A DNA stretch of 64,000 nt from NCBI RefSeq assembly GCF_051622035.1, contig NC_135359.1, positions 18,313,501 to 18,377,500 on the forward strand, written 5' to 3'. Numbering within the stretch: the stretch's first letter is position 1; the number at the start of each line of letters is the position of its first letter. The notes under the pieces are model-generated. The model was not told the origin of the DNA, made no database searches, and saw only the letters and a list, made by a program, of their open reading frames with translations. Both the position numbers and the translations under genes were made by a program. The stretch comes from Arctopsyche grandis. Its lineage: Eukaryota > Arthropoda > Insecta > Trichoptera > Hydropsychidae. Shown here in pieces: positions 47,601-58,244 of the stretch.

Positions 47601-48713
47601 GAAAAATGCAGCACTAAAACATCCAAGTGGTCGGTAAAAATATTTTTACTGGCTTCAATATTGGCTGTGGCCCAGAAATCTTTGGAAAGTGAAAACCTAT
47701 CCAACCCATTCTTTTGTAAATTTGATTTCCATAACTTTAATTTTTTAATGAAAGCTTTTACTTTGTCTTTTTGAACAAGTGGGTGTATTTGTGATCCTGC
47801 ATTGATTTATTTAAACCGCTCAATTTTCCAAAAATTTCAACCAAATAGGCAAGTTTAACAATAAAATTATCGTTCGTCATACAAAAGTGAGGTATAATTA
47901 GCTTCCATATCAGCACACAGCTTTGCAAACAGCCTTGCTCTCAAAGGACTATTCTTAATGTTGTTTATAATTCTTATAACTCGCTCATATTTTTTGACAA
48001 TAGAGCTGCTCTGAGAATCATACAGTGTGTCCAGATAGCATGTGGTGCTTTCTTTTTGATCAATGCTTTAAGACCTGCTTTGTGTCCGGACATTGAGTGA
48101 GCTGCGTCGGTACACAGTCCAATTATTATTTGATGTCGTTCACAACGCAATTATTTCACTTTATGTCGTTTTCTTTAACAAAGCTGTCTATTATATCAAA
48201 AATTTCAATGGATGTGGTCTTCCCAAGAATGTGTTTGCAAAATAATATATCTTCTAATATATTATTATCCGCGACATATCGAACATATGCAATTAAATGG
48301 GCATCTTTAGCTAAAACAGAGCGTATGCAAAGGCGCAATTTTTAAAATCTTCTCCGGATAATTTTTTATAGGAATTAAATGTATATATAAAAATGAAAGA
48401 AAAATAAAAATAAACATTCATGCATTGAATTTTTACTGTTAAGCTACGATATGAAGTTTTATTTATTTGTAGATATTATGGTATGAAAATTATTTTTTTA
48501 TTAAAATGTTTTGGCGCCTCCCAGTTTGGAAACCGCTGGTTTACAACGTTCTGTAATTTTTATGTGTTATTTGAAGGTATACCAAGTGGAGCAACAAAAC
48601 AAAATATTGAGGAGTACATGGAAGCACTCCGATCACTGACAGTAGAAAATAAGAACAATCCAATCGTTAAACAAGCTAAAGAATTGCTTGTAAAAATGGA
48701 AGTTGGAGCGTAA
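44687..48713 (+). CDS. HMG20A: HMG-box protein, HMG20A/HMG20B (iBRAF/BRAF35) type
   Basis: Seven coding exons: 44687-44996, 45823-45982, 46075-46241, 46314-46423, 46500-46649, 46725-46884, 48577-48713; GT-AG, one frame, 397 residues. The N-terminus is low-complexity Gln/Pro, with a (Gln-Pro)n run at residues 46-67, then basic [14 protein letters not shown]. One HMG box at about residues 96-172 ([55 protein letters not shown]) is closest to HMG20A/B, chromatin proteins of the LSD1-CoREST system. The C-terminal half is a predicted coiled coil ([40 protein letters not shown]). The last intron is 1692 bp only because a hAT (46940-48538) landed in what was an 85-bp intron. Confidence 0.9.
46940..48538 (-). 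mobile_element. hAT element with ZBED5-like transposase remnants, copy 2, in the HMG20A last intron
   Basis: 1599 bp, ends CAGCGGTTTCCAAACTT and CAGTTTGGAAACCGCTG, perfect 8-bp duplication GTTTACAA (46932-46939 and 48539-48546). Same family as 14339-15474 but longer and in the opposite orientation. The transposase frame on the minus strand is broken by several stops and frame changes. The right end is 38 bp from the splice acceptor. Confidence 0.92.
47183..47494 (-). pseudogene. hAT transposase C-terminal remnant
   Basis: 103 residues, with [20 protein letters not shown] and [20 protein letters not shown], the hAT dimerisation region, nearly the same as at 14998-15225. Further pieces of the same transposase can be followed upstream on the minus strand to about 48350 in broken frames (for example around 47700-47830, [15 protein letters not shown]-like). 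Confidence 0.8.
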
Positions 48714-49354
48714 GACTAGATATTTTACTTTATTTATTGTAAATTTTTTTTATAAACTAAATTTGTATTATTTGTAAGACGATTTAATGTATTAATTTTA
48801 CTATATGTATTAATTATATAAAAAATATTTATCACGGCAACTGTTTTTTCACTGCAATTTTGTGAATCGATTAAAAAAAAATAAGTAAACTTCAGTATTA
48901 TATAATAAAAATGGTACGAGAGACTCTTAGTGGTGTACCATGACTCGCAAAACAAAAAACTTGTAACAAAAAGTGATTTGTATTAAAAATAAAAAAAACT
49001 TGGTTTTATTCAAATAAATTTTATAACCATTTAATTCATTTGGCGAATTTGCAATCAAATTGATTGAATTTCGATCTATTTGACTAACGTCCTTCCCCCT
49101 CCGACAAGATTAAATCGTGGATTACGCAACTGAACTGATTGTATTCCATACGTTTTAGCGTAGTTATGGAAACGAACTGCGTAATATTGACACAATTTAT
49201 TTATTCGTAAAGGCACTTCTATTATTATAACATTTCTCTGCCTGTAATACGTTATGGGGGTAGGGCGACTGAGACGACTGTGTTAATGCAGTTAATGCAA
49301 GTGTTATATTTGACAGCCGGGGACGAAGTGGCAGTTACCGGTATTTGGTAGATC
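48714..49354. other. 3' UTR and intergenic DNA downstream of the HMG20A-like gene
   Basis: AT-rich, with possible polyA signals near 48905 and 48987. From about 49080 the DNA is less AT-rich and contains CTGCCTGTAATACGTTATGG, which faintly resembles the centre of the 50.9-51.8 kb inverted repeat. No gene seen. Confidence 0.35.
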
Positions 49355-49420
49355 GGTAGCCATCATCGGGGGAAAGCACTATATAGTTTTGGATCAATGT
49401 ATCGTGCTTGTATAAACTCG
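49355..49420 (+). repeat. GGTAGCCATCATCGGGG repeat block
   Basis: GGTAGCCATCATCGGGGGAA, AGCACTATATAGTTTTGGAT and GTATCGTGCTTG match 17902-17970. Unknown family. Confidence 0.5.
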
Positions 49421-49504
49421 CGGCGAGGCTGACATAAAACGGAAAAGTACCATTTTTACAAGGCTCTTCTATATTTCACTTTGCTCATTGGTCCGACAAC
49501 ATAT

Positions 49505-49759
49505 TGTTGCGTGGACGTGAAGAGGGGGCTTCCAGAATCGGAGAGAAAGACGCAGGAGTGTTATAGAAGGTCGAGAGCGCCCCCTATTTATACCCGTTTG
49601 GGCTCAACAACTATTGGTCGATGAGTCAGGCGATCCCATTGGCCGCTGCATACGGCTCATTCATTCGTAGAGACCATTTTGGCGGGAATGAGAGATCAGG
49701 TGATCTGCGCTAGTAAACCATCGGTCCACGAGCGCCACTCACCTAATCTCTATGTAACA
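49505..49759 (+). mobile_element. Solo LTR, 255 bp
   Basis: TGTTGCGTGGACGTG...CTCTATGTAACA with inverted TGTT/AACA ends and a 4-bp duplication ATAT on both sides (49501-49504, 49760-49763). It contains CCCCCTATTTATACCCG, a plausible TATA region. No primer-binding site, gag or pol is adjacent. Same family as 26080-26371 and 1290-1559(-). Confidence 0.75.
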
Positions 49760-50381
49760 ATATTACTAGCAATCCACTCATCAAATGATACTTTGGATGG
49801 AAAAAAGCTTCCAGTTTTAATAAAAAAAATCATAACTACTTAATCATGTGTAGGAATCTCGTCACCGCAATTGAAACATCTATTGCGACGTAGAATACAT
49901 TTCTCACGCTCAACCATTGACGTCATCTTGAGTCGAGAAACTTCCACCCCAACAAATCAAGCGGAACGACGCGAAGTCGAAGAACACCTGCATCCATTAA
50001 AGTGCAGCTGTACAAACAACAACTACATTGTAACCCATTGAACAAACATCCAGACTCACTTGGAACAAATGACGATAAAAACTAAATCGAGTGGAACGAA
50101 GCCACATATTCGAGAATATTCCACCCTAACAAATCAAACGGAACGAACCACATTCTTCGCATACCTTGCACACGAACCGCATACAGCGGACTACTATATA
50201 AACCCTCACGGCGGGCTCAACAGACAGTCAGACTCCAGCAACCACCGGGACCACACTCAACAGTCAACAATCAGCAGCAGACCATGCTACACCAACAATC
50301 AGTCAGCTAGAAGCAGCCGACCAGCAACAGAGTGTACAGACGCCAGGGGTCCTCAACTCGAGAGCACCCCCGAAGTCGGTT

Positions 50382-50554
50382 TGTGAGATAGCTCGTGGTA
50401 AGCGTGGGCGGGGCTGGTTTCCTCAAGGTGCCTTCCTTCGTCGTCGGTGGTCTGGTCTCTGCTGATGTCGGCTGCTCTGCTCTGTCCCTTTCTCCTTCGT
50501 AGTGTGCGTGGGATGCGTGATGTTGAAAAAGGGAGGGATTATATAATAACAACA
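50382..50554. mobile_element. Small solo LTR nested in the larger LTR element
   Basis: 173 bp, TGTGAGATAGCTCG...ATATAATAACAACA, with a perfect 4-bp duplication GGTT on both sides (50378-50381, 50555-50558). TG/CA ends and duplication size fit a TRIM-like LTR. Orientation is uncertain. Confidence 0.6.
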
Positions 50555-50897
50555 GGTTGTAAGTCTGTTTGTATGGCGACTGTATTTTATATAAGTTACA
50601 CAGAGATCAAGCAGAGGGGCAAGGGGGAGAGAGTAACCAAAGAAACCACGCGTGCTTTTTTGAGGTTAGCCACGCGTAGCTCAGTTGTCTGCCTTCTGGA
50701 CGAAGACAGACCAGGCTTCCTCTGATGCACACCGGACGGATACTGGAGCTGGTCTCCAAGTATCGTCACAACCCTTACCAGCCTCTAGCTAGTGATTTCG
50801 GTGGCGAGGAGCTAAGGGCCCCGTAAACATCGCAGTGTTTACGCGCCAAACCGTTATCGACCACTGTCAGTTTGTGGGCCAACCGCTGTCTCATGCT

Positions 50898-51828
50898 GCG
50901 TACGGACCAAACCAACGACGATTTTGGTCCAACGTTTTAACCAGCAGGATAAAACCAGTAGCGTACAAAATATCGAAATAAAAATTAAATTAAATTTAAA
51001 AATTGAAATTAAATATCAAAATTAAAAATATTATTATTATATTAAAATTAAATTCAAATATCAAAATAAACTTATAATCAATATATTAAATTTAAAATAA
51101 AATATTGAAAGTTAAAACAGAACATGCCCAATTTAAATAAATTTTCGAGATTGACCTAAAATTAGATCATCAACAATCACATACAGGTAATCCTCGACTT
51201 TTGTTTGACGAAGATGTTTTGACTTACGAAGATACGCACTAAGATCGAAAAAAAAATCAAAGAATTATTATTTTTACTTCCCCGTAATGCGCAGTTACTG
51301 AGAATATATCATGTGTTAGTATGGGTGACCGAGTGATGGTCCCAACCCAGCACGTTGTCGGTTTATCAAACGAAATTTTTTTAGTCTTCAATTGTTTCTC
51401 TCATCGAAATAAATCAATTAATTAAATCATTTCAGAGGTAAATTTTATCGGATAATGTGTGATTATTAATTTTATTTCGACGAAAGAAAAAAAAACCCTT
51501 TGACAAATCACCGACATTTTTTTGTTAAATATTTCCGAAGGGGGAAACACAGTAGTTATCGTGACGACTTATAAGAAACAATAACAAGGTTTTTTCGCTC
51601 GTAATTATAATATTTCTCTGGTTGTAATGCGTATCGTCGTAATTCAAAACATTGTTGTAATTCAAAACATCAACGATCATCTAATTTTAGTTCAATCTCG
51701 CTCGTTAGCTTAATTTTGATATTTAATTTCAATTTTTTTATTTAATTTTTATTTCGATATTTTGTACGCTACTGGTTTTAAAAGTTGGCCCAAAATCGTC
51801 GTTGGTTTGGTGCGTACGGACCATCAGG
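50898..51828. mobile_element. Long inverted-repeat (foldback) element, about 930 bp
   Basis: Outer arms GCGTACGGACCAAACCAACG...GACGATTTTGG and CCAAAATCGTCGTTGGTTTG...GTGCGTACGGACC are inverted. Further in, AGTAGCGTACAAAATATCGA, AATTGAAATTAAATATCAAA and GACCTAAAATTAGATCATC all have complements in mirrored order on the right (51665-51780). Arms of about 400 bp surround a centre near 51360. No transposase. Family unknown; ends may extend slightly further because inverted similarity fades rather than stops. Confidence 0.75.
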
Positions 51829-52165
51829 ATGGCCAGCACAAAAATATATCGGCCTAATCGTGGGTCGTAAGGCCACGAAAGCCGATCATCAGACATAGTC
51901 TGAACACAGAGCTAGACTCACTCAACCTGCAACAACAACATGGAAGAACCGCTCCAGAACACAGCCGAATCCAGCCGCTTCTACAACTTCCAGAACTCAG
52001 CCGATTCCAGTCACTTAGAGAACTTCCAGAACATACCCGCTTCAACAACATATTTATACACTTGTATACCCAAACTAAATAATAAAAATAAATTATTCAA
52101 ACAAACACGACAGTGTTTCGTTAGGCTGGGATACGGTCAACACTTCCTACCCCCGCCTACACATG

Positions 52166-52260
52166 GTTCGGTGATTACTCGAGTGCCAGATGTTCCGTGA
52201 TCGAGATTTTAGCGACTTGCGTGAGATTATTGCTTATTGCGAAATAATCCGTTTACCCAT
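52166..52260. mobile_element. Palindromic MITE fragment next to the MRPS15 promoter
   Basis: GTTCGGTGATTACTCGAGTG, CCAGATGTTCCGTGATCGAG and ATTTTAGCGACTTGCG match the GGTTCGGTGATTA family. It lies directly after the LTR element's CATG duplication and ends about 110 bp before the MRPS15 ATG. Confidence 0.6.
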
Positions 52261-52370
52261 AATCATAACTAGGGAATTATCTGCGAGCGGTAGCACTGCA
52301 ACATTTACAGGTTGTCAGCCATGCGCATGTGACATTACGTTTGTAGGTTACGTGCACTTCAAGTTTCAAT

Positions 52371-55300
52371 ATGAACGTGATGGGACTGTGGCGAACGAGT
52401 CAAGTCTCTCGCCATGCAAGTGTATTCATTCGAGGATTTAAATCCGACGTCGATATAAAATGGATACGACCTGAGAGACCGCCGTGTTTTGCACCGGGAC
52501 CTAATGGCAGCGGAGACGTTGCACCTGTGGTCAATCCATCGCCAGATGTATTCGCAGTGCCTTTTCAGCAATCTAAGAGTCTGCTAGAGTACGTATCAAT
52601 AGCCTCGATTATCTGACCAAAGTGAGACTGACATGCATCAAATTAAAGTGTAGTACGGTACATATGTATATTCATCGGTTTGTATACTGTTGCGGCTAAA
52701 ATAATCAAACCTTCACGCTCGCCTAGCGAGAATTTGTGTATTTATCGATATTAAACTATCCAATTGTGTTATAAGGATATTGACTGTATGTATGAATGTT
52801 GGTTTTTTATGATTCCAATCATGTAATAGTTTCCGTCCCACTCTATTTTAATGTTATTTTTATTATACATAATTTTTTTATATATAACCAGCAGATAGAC
52901 TATTGGTTAGCATATAATGCTTTGAACAGAGAATGAATATGAATTTTTTTTTCATTTCGAATCCCACTGGTTTCTGCTGGCCAGACCTTGGATTTGTGAC
53001 TCCAGTTCGATCGTTAGTTATCATAGTTTGCCAATTTATCTGATTTTTATTGAAACGGTTCCAACAAATTGGCAACCTTACCCATTTTCTCACAAAATCT
53101 CGAGTTTTCAGCAATCTGGAATTTCGCTGAATTGTATAAAGTGCTGCAAATTTACAAATTTGACCATACATAGATGTCTCTGTGGATATTAATTGATATA
53201 TATGTATGTACTTTGTATAATACTAACAATATTTGTATCAAATATACAATGTTTCTGGCCAGGAAGGCGCATTGTTTGGCCTTGCTGGTATAAATTAAAG
53301 ATAAAATATACCAGAAAGGCCTAACAGGTAAACTCTAATGCGCCTTCCTAGCCAATTACAAAAATTGCAGCATTTTTTATTACATAAATCGCTGAATTTT
53401 GAGAAATCGAAGAACACGAAATTAACTATTAATTTATTAATGCATTCATCCAGAGACATCTATGAATTAAGACTTGTGCATACGTTTTTACATTTCGGTT
53501 TCATCTCATGCCAATCTATTCTGGCGGAGATTGGCCTTCATGCTCCGGAGAATTTGATCTGGACTCGCCATCGTACCCTATTTCATAGTCCTCGGGAAAG
53601 AACTGTGGCATATTTTAATTCTCCCATTCCTCGAGGCCTCAGTTTCTTAAATTTACTGGATGGTGCCATTGACATTTGTCATATACCAACTAGAGTAGTT
53701 AATAGTTGACAATTTTAATTGTTGACTGTTGACTTGGTTGTTATATTTTTATTTATTGTAATTATTTTCTTCTGTTCTTAATTTGTTTAGCACACGTGTC
53801 GCTTTGGAGCAATCTGTTAGGCGAGTGTGCATGATTAATTGATATAAAATATTGTACATAAATCAAATTCAGATATTGGTGACAGTGGGTAGTATGGTTT
53901 TTGCCAAGTTGATGGAGGAACCGTTTCAATCTATGAAATCAGATAAATTGGCAAACTCTGATAGGAAACGATCGACTTGGAGTCACAAATATCCAAGTCT
54001 GATCAGCAGCATTGAAGATTAGCACAGGATCGAGCCCGGTAACCTCTCGGTGCTTAACATAAACGCAACCACCGAGCCATACTGCTGGCTATGTATGTAT
54101 TATAATACTAGTCGAATAAGATATTAGTTGTTTCATTTCATGTTACTTAGAAGTTTACTTAACCGTCCCTCACCGAAGTGGGGTATGCAAATGCCCCAAT
54201 TTTTACGTTTTTCGTAATAACTATGTGGTTTTCATAGCTATACACCCTATATTTCTTGTATGCCTAGAATGAATTACAAGTAATTTATTTTAATAGATTT
54301 TATATGATTTAGAAAAGGGGTATATCGTAAAAAAATACATTTATACATTTCTACGTTCCAAAGTATAATTTAAAGGCAGTAGCAATAAGTCATGTTTTTG
54401 ATTGCTCGCTTGTATATTCTTGGTGATCGATGAATCAATGTAAGAGAAAGAGACAGCTATATTTTCGTAAGCTATTGTTTTCGTCGCTTTTGGCGCGTGG
54501 TATTGAGTCATGCAGTCGCCTGTTGGCCTTACCTATGTGCATTTGCATGTTGATGCTTGTAGTTATTTTTAATACAAAAATAGTCAAAAACATGCTATAG
54601 GACCAAAACTTTTTTATGTTGATGTATAAAATAATTAATAAGATATATATTAAACCCATTTGTATTGAGAAAAGCTGTATTTTGATTAAAAAATACTGGG
54701 GTTTTACTCGACCCCGGTTCGGGACACTCGTTCGATCTCGACGCTCCGTCCTTCAAAGGTTAAATACAGACCCATCAATCTTATCTTGTCTAATGGAAGC
54801 AACCAAATTAGAATGTTATTCTATCACAAATACTTCAAAACCAATCTACGTGAATAGTTTTCTTTATACAATGTTAAAAGCTGGCATACAATTTGGTAAT
54901 GGTAAGCAACACTATGTATTATTAAATTCATTGAAATATAAAAGAGCCTTGTAAAAAAAAGGATTCGTGGACTTCTAGATGTTAAAAATTTACTCACGTC
55001 AGTTAGCATATTTAAGGTCAGTTTGTTATCAGTAGTACAGCTCGACTGGTTATTTAAATTTTTCAAAAATTTAAAAAAAAAAACGTTTTTCCCCATTTGT
55101 CGGATAAAACAGTATGTCAGTCTTCAATGGTCGTTTATTCAGGTGCTATATTCAAGTCTTCAAACTTATTTAAACATATTTTCATTGATATTTCAGAGCT
55201 GATGATATGGTAAAAACTATATTCTCAATTGATATACAGGGCTCACGGGCGAAGCATCAAGTTATAATCAAGAATTACCTGGACCTCGTCAAGTGTCACG

Positions 55301-56961
55301 AGCTTGACAAATACTCCCCAGAAGCAAAAAGTATTAAACATTTCATATTATATTTAAGAATTTTCGTAAAAATGGGCGAATCTTAAAACATTAGCTTTTG
55401 TATTGTGTATTTAAAGCACGTACATGCACATGTACGTAAAATTAAAAGTAACAACTGTTAATGTAATCATGATCAATTAATGTAGAAATCCATAACGAAA
55501 TGAAACAATCATTTCCATGTATACATAATAGCTATTAGGGATTCCAAAAAGACTGACATTTGTCACTACCGAACAAAATAGCGGTACCGGTATTGATTTA
55601 TTTAAGCAATCAGTGCAATAAAATTTAATTACAGTACTTGATTATTTGTAGGTTGATCGTTATTTCGATCAGTTCATTTTTTTGAAGGTTTCTCATTGTT
55701 ATGAATCATTATATGTATTCGGAAATGTTTTAAGTACGATATTTCTGGCATTCTTTATCTTTGATTTAAATTTATAATACATTTAGCGGCTCCATTGAAT
55801 AGCAGGTCGAAAAGGAAGATGAGTGTTGACTCATTCTTCGACTACATATAAACTAGTCGATCCAACAGTTTTCTTCTGAATCCAAAACAATTTTAACTAA
55901 CATACAATTGAAATTATTATATTTCGGTACTGCCGGTAGCATATTTTGTACTATCGGTAGTATCAAATGTTGAATTGTGACGGTACTACCGAAACCGGCA
56001 GAACCGATTTCGGTAGTACCGTTATTTGAATCCCTTTAAACTATTCAAAAAGTTGACTTCGTAGTTCAACTTTTAAGTGAACGAAAATGTACAATTTCTG
56101 TCAATTTGTGTTTCTTCAAGCAAATCCAATTAAAAGCTAATGTTAGAAGTAGATCTACATATGTCTGTTATTTTATGTTAAGATTTTCATTTGGTTTCCA
56201 ATGGGTAGCCAATATAATGACCTTAGCGACAATCCCATAAAATGCAAGATAATAAGTGTACGTAAATTTTATGCACAGTAAAAATAGTTGAATGCAAATA
56301 CTAATATATTATAAACTGATATTAATTTATTAAATGTATTACACATATATGTAGATCTGAATAAGTTTAATATCTTCAGTAACATTTTCTATAGGTAGTA
56401 CTACTAAATATGATTGTTTCAGTTGCTAAAAAGACAGCTAGAATAAGATATCTCCAAGAGCATTTAGAAAAATGCCCCCTTGATAAGGGTTTGAAGGTTA
56501 GTTTTTTTTTAATTCCTATATTTTTTGATGTTATTAACGTTTTTATATCATCGTTCGTATTTATTAATTCATGTTGTTGTATTGTCCTGTCATAAAGATA
56601 AAATGCAAAGAATTAATAGACAAAAGGAATAAATCTTTGAAACTTTTACGTCGCACAGATTATAAAAAATATGAATGGATCCTTGAAAAGCTTGATTTGG
56701 TTTTTAAGGCACCAGCAGAGTGAGTTTTAAATTTAAGAAATATGTATATCTTGATATAAATTTTTAATTATTATGTAAATATTTGTTTTTATATAACTTT
56801 TCAGGGATCGCTATGAAGACGTTACAAGGAAGAAGTCCCTTATGAGACTTGTACAAATGCAATGTGACGAGATAAAAGCCAAGAAGATGAACAATTATAA
56901 AGCATCATTAATAATTAAAAAACAAAGTATCGTTAAAAAATTTGCCGAAAACCCCGAATAA
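52371..56961 (+). CDS. MRPS15: Mitochondrial small-subunit ribosomal protein bS15m (MRPS15, fly bonsai)
   Basis: Five exons: 52371-52588, 55197-55330, 56423-56496, 56598-56719, 56805-56961; GT-AG, one frame, 234 residues. Residues 1-25 (MNVMGLWRTSQVSRHASVFI) are Arg/Ser-rich, like a mitochondrial presequence. DIKWIRPERPPCF and ADDMVKTIFSID precede the S15 domain (about residues 85-160): GSRAKHQVIIKNYLDLVKCH, ARIRYLQEHLEKCPLDKGLK, ELIDKRNKSLKLLRRTDYKK, YEWILEKLDL. This is the 16S-type-rRNA-binding S15 fold. The C-terminus is a basic mitochondrial extension. Intron 1 (2.6 kb) holds SINEs and LINE fragments. The start is the ATG at 52371; one at 52380 is also in frame. The exon 1-2 joint completes a Glu codon. 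Confidence 0.9.
52881..53090 (+). repeat. tRNA-derived SINE, copy B, in MRPS15 intron 1
   Basis: TATATAACCAGCAGATAGAC head with an A-box-like TAGACTATTGGTTAGCAT, a B-box-like TTCGAATCCCACTGG, and the body GTGACTCCAGTTCGATCG, CATAGTTTGCCAATTTATCT and GAAACGGTTCC shared with 13891-14125. Confidence 0.7.
53255..53490. repeat. Two LINE 3' hairpins head to head
   Basis: A + strand copy (GGCCAGGAAGGCGCATTG...GGCCTTGCTGG, 53259-53292) and a minus-strand copy (CCAGAAAGGCCTAACAGG...CGCCTTCCTAGCC, 53310-53352). The minus copy extends through AATTGCAGCATTTTTTATTA to ACATCTATGAATTAAGACTT, matching 15746-15890 reversed. Confidence 0.65.
53500..53870 (+). mobile_element. LINE ORF2 C-terminal fragment and 3' UTR
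   Basis: The frame SILAEIGLHAPENLIWTRHR, TLFHSPRERTVAYFNSPIPR, GLSFLNLLDGAIDI ends at 53709. It has the pattern of the extreme C-terminus of Jockey-like ORF2 (compare RSRTLFLPIRARTNVLDDSP at 11.9 kb). It is followed by a 3' hairpin-like CGTGTCGCTTTGGAGCAATC. Strongly truncated. Confidence 0.6.
53880..54094 (-). repeat. tRNA-derived SINE, copy C, in MRPS15 intron 1
   Basis: Read on the minus strand: ACATAGCCAGCAGTATGGCT with A-box TGGCTCGGTGGTTGCG, ACCGAGAGGTTACCGGGCTC with B-box GGCTCGATCCTG, then GTGACTCCAAGTCGATCG, ATCAGAGTTTGCCAATTTAT and GAAACGGTTCCTCC. This is the best preserved copy, with both Pol III box matches, and indicates a tRNA origin. Confidence 0.8.
54095..55196. other. Remainder of MRPS15 intron 1
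   Basis: AT-rich with no exon. An open frame at 54616-54954 contains CTCGACCCCGGTTCGGGACA and could be a decayed element. It cannot join the gene in phase, because exon 1 and exon 2 already match. Confidence 0.45.
55545..56036. mobile_element. MITE with ACCGGTA-rich inverted ends, in MRPS15 intron 2
   Basis: Left AGGGATTCC...CACTACCG...GCGGTACCGGTATTG; right CGGTACTACCGAAACCGG, GATTTCGGTAGTACCG and TTTGAATCCCT. AGGGATTC/GAATCCCT are terminal inverted repeats, and the DNA right of 55920 is dominated by GGTACTACCG palindromes. A target duplication was not clear. Confidence 0.5.
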
Positions 56962-58244
56962 GTAAAAAAATTGATATTTGTGGATAAAAATGTTAGCAAT
57001 GAGGTACATAAATATGTAATAGCGTATAATTATTTTGAGTTGTATTCAGAATAATTAATAAAACATTTATAAAACTATTTATATATTTTTATCATAGAAA
57101 AGTAATAAAAATCAATAAAAAAATTTCTTAATGATATCTAATACATTAATTGTTACAGAAAAACTTTAAAAACCTCAAATTAGACCAACATAATCTACAA
57201 TCACTTTCATTGTAGAACTAATTAACACCAACTTGAGACTGTTTTTAGATAAATGCATGTTCATTTTATTTTTGCAAGCAAAATAATAGTGCTATAATTA
57301 TATGTACGGGCAAGTACACATTGATTGCAACCCATATACATACGTAAAGTATACTTTAACTAAAAAAAAGTCCAATCTTTCTATCAAGTTCTACATATGA
57401 TTATGCATCAATGAAAGAATATTTTGCGGTGACACAATAGCAACTTCACTATTATCCCAAACCTATTTTAGAATGTCATATTGGTCGTAAGTCAAATCTT
57501 ACTACATACACATAAAATAAATCAACATTGTATATATATAATATAAATATTAGTGTAAAATGGACAAATATTAAGATCCCAACAGTTCAGTTCAGTTATG
57601 TTTTATCCTTGAATATAAACAAACAGATATCATATGAATCATTAAACAATAATCAATACAACAATTTTTACACGTGCCTCAACACAATTCACCAACTTTT
57701 GATCATTGCTTACATTATAGATACGACTAAAAATATACAAAAGTTTTTTTTTATAAATATATGCATGTACCTATACCGGAAATAATATATGTCAATGTTT
57801 TAATAAAGGGGAAACATGTATAAAAGTATTAATTCAAGTATTCACCAGTAGTCTCACTGTAATAAGGAATATTTCGATTCAGTGACAATAAGCATGTTAT
57901 GAATTCAATTTAGCTTTGTTACAATTTTTTTAAGATACACAATATAATCTCCCTACAGTTTAAAAGGCTTATCCTAGGAAACGACAATGCGATAAAATGC
58001 AATCTGGACGGATAAATATATACGTATGTATTTTATAAGAGAACTCAAGGCAATCAGTTCGCTTGTTGTAAGTGAATTTATGGCAGTAAAAAAGTTTGAC
58101 TGGAGTGGATATTCTAAAATAGTGACTGGTGTACAACTAGAGATTCACAATCAGTTAACAAATTGCCCTGCAAATATTATATTAATTTAATTCTGATTAT
58201 AATATTAAAGATCGTTAATTTTCCGAACAAACGTCTCACGAATT
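56962..58244. other. Intergenic DNA between convergent MRPS15 and Dlish
   Basis: A polyA signal AATAAA at 57057-57062 probably serves MRPS15. The rest is AT-rich without a recognisable gene. Dlish transcripts should end inside this interval on the other strand. Confidence 0.4.

Larger units (their letters stand above)
49849..52161 (+). mobile_element. Large LTR-like element interrupted by nested insertions
   Basis: Begins TGTAGGAATCTCG and ends CCCCCGCCTACA (inverted TGTAGG/CCTACA ends), flanked by a 4-bp duplication CATG (49845-49848, 52162-52165). It has a TATA-like ACTACTATATAAACCC at about 50190 and AATAAAAATAAATTATTC near 52080. Nested inside are a 173-bp LTR (50382-50554) and a long inverted repeat (50898-51828). 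Subtracting them leaves about 1.2 kb, long but possible for one LTR. No retroviral genes were found. Confidence 0.55.

Noticed and set aside
50060-50725. ORFs of 108, 81 and 92 residues inside the LTR cluster
   Set aside because: No gag/pol or other domain; they cross LTR borders with target duplications, so they are chance frames in GC-richer LTR DNA.
54616-54954. Possible alternative MRPS15 exon in intron 1
   Set aside because: Exon 1 (ending GA) and exon 2 (starting A GCT GAT GAT ATG) already join in phase with conserved flanking sequence.
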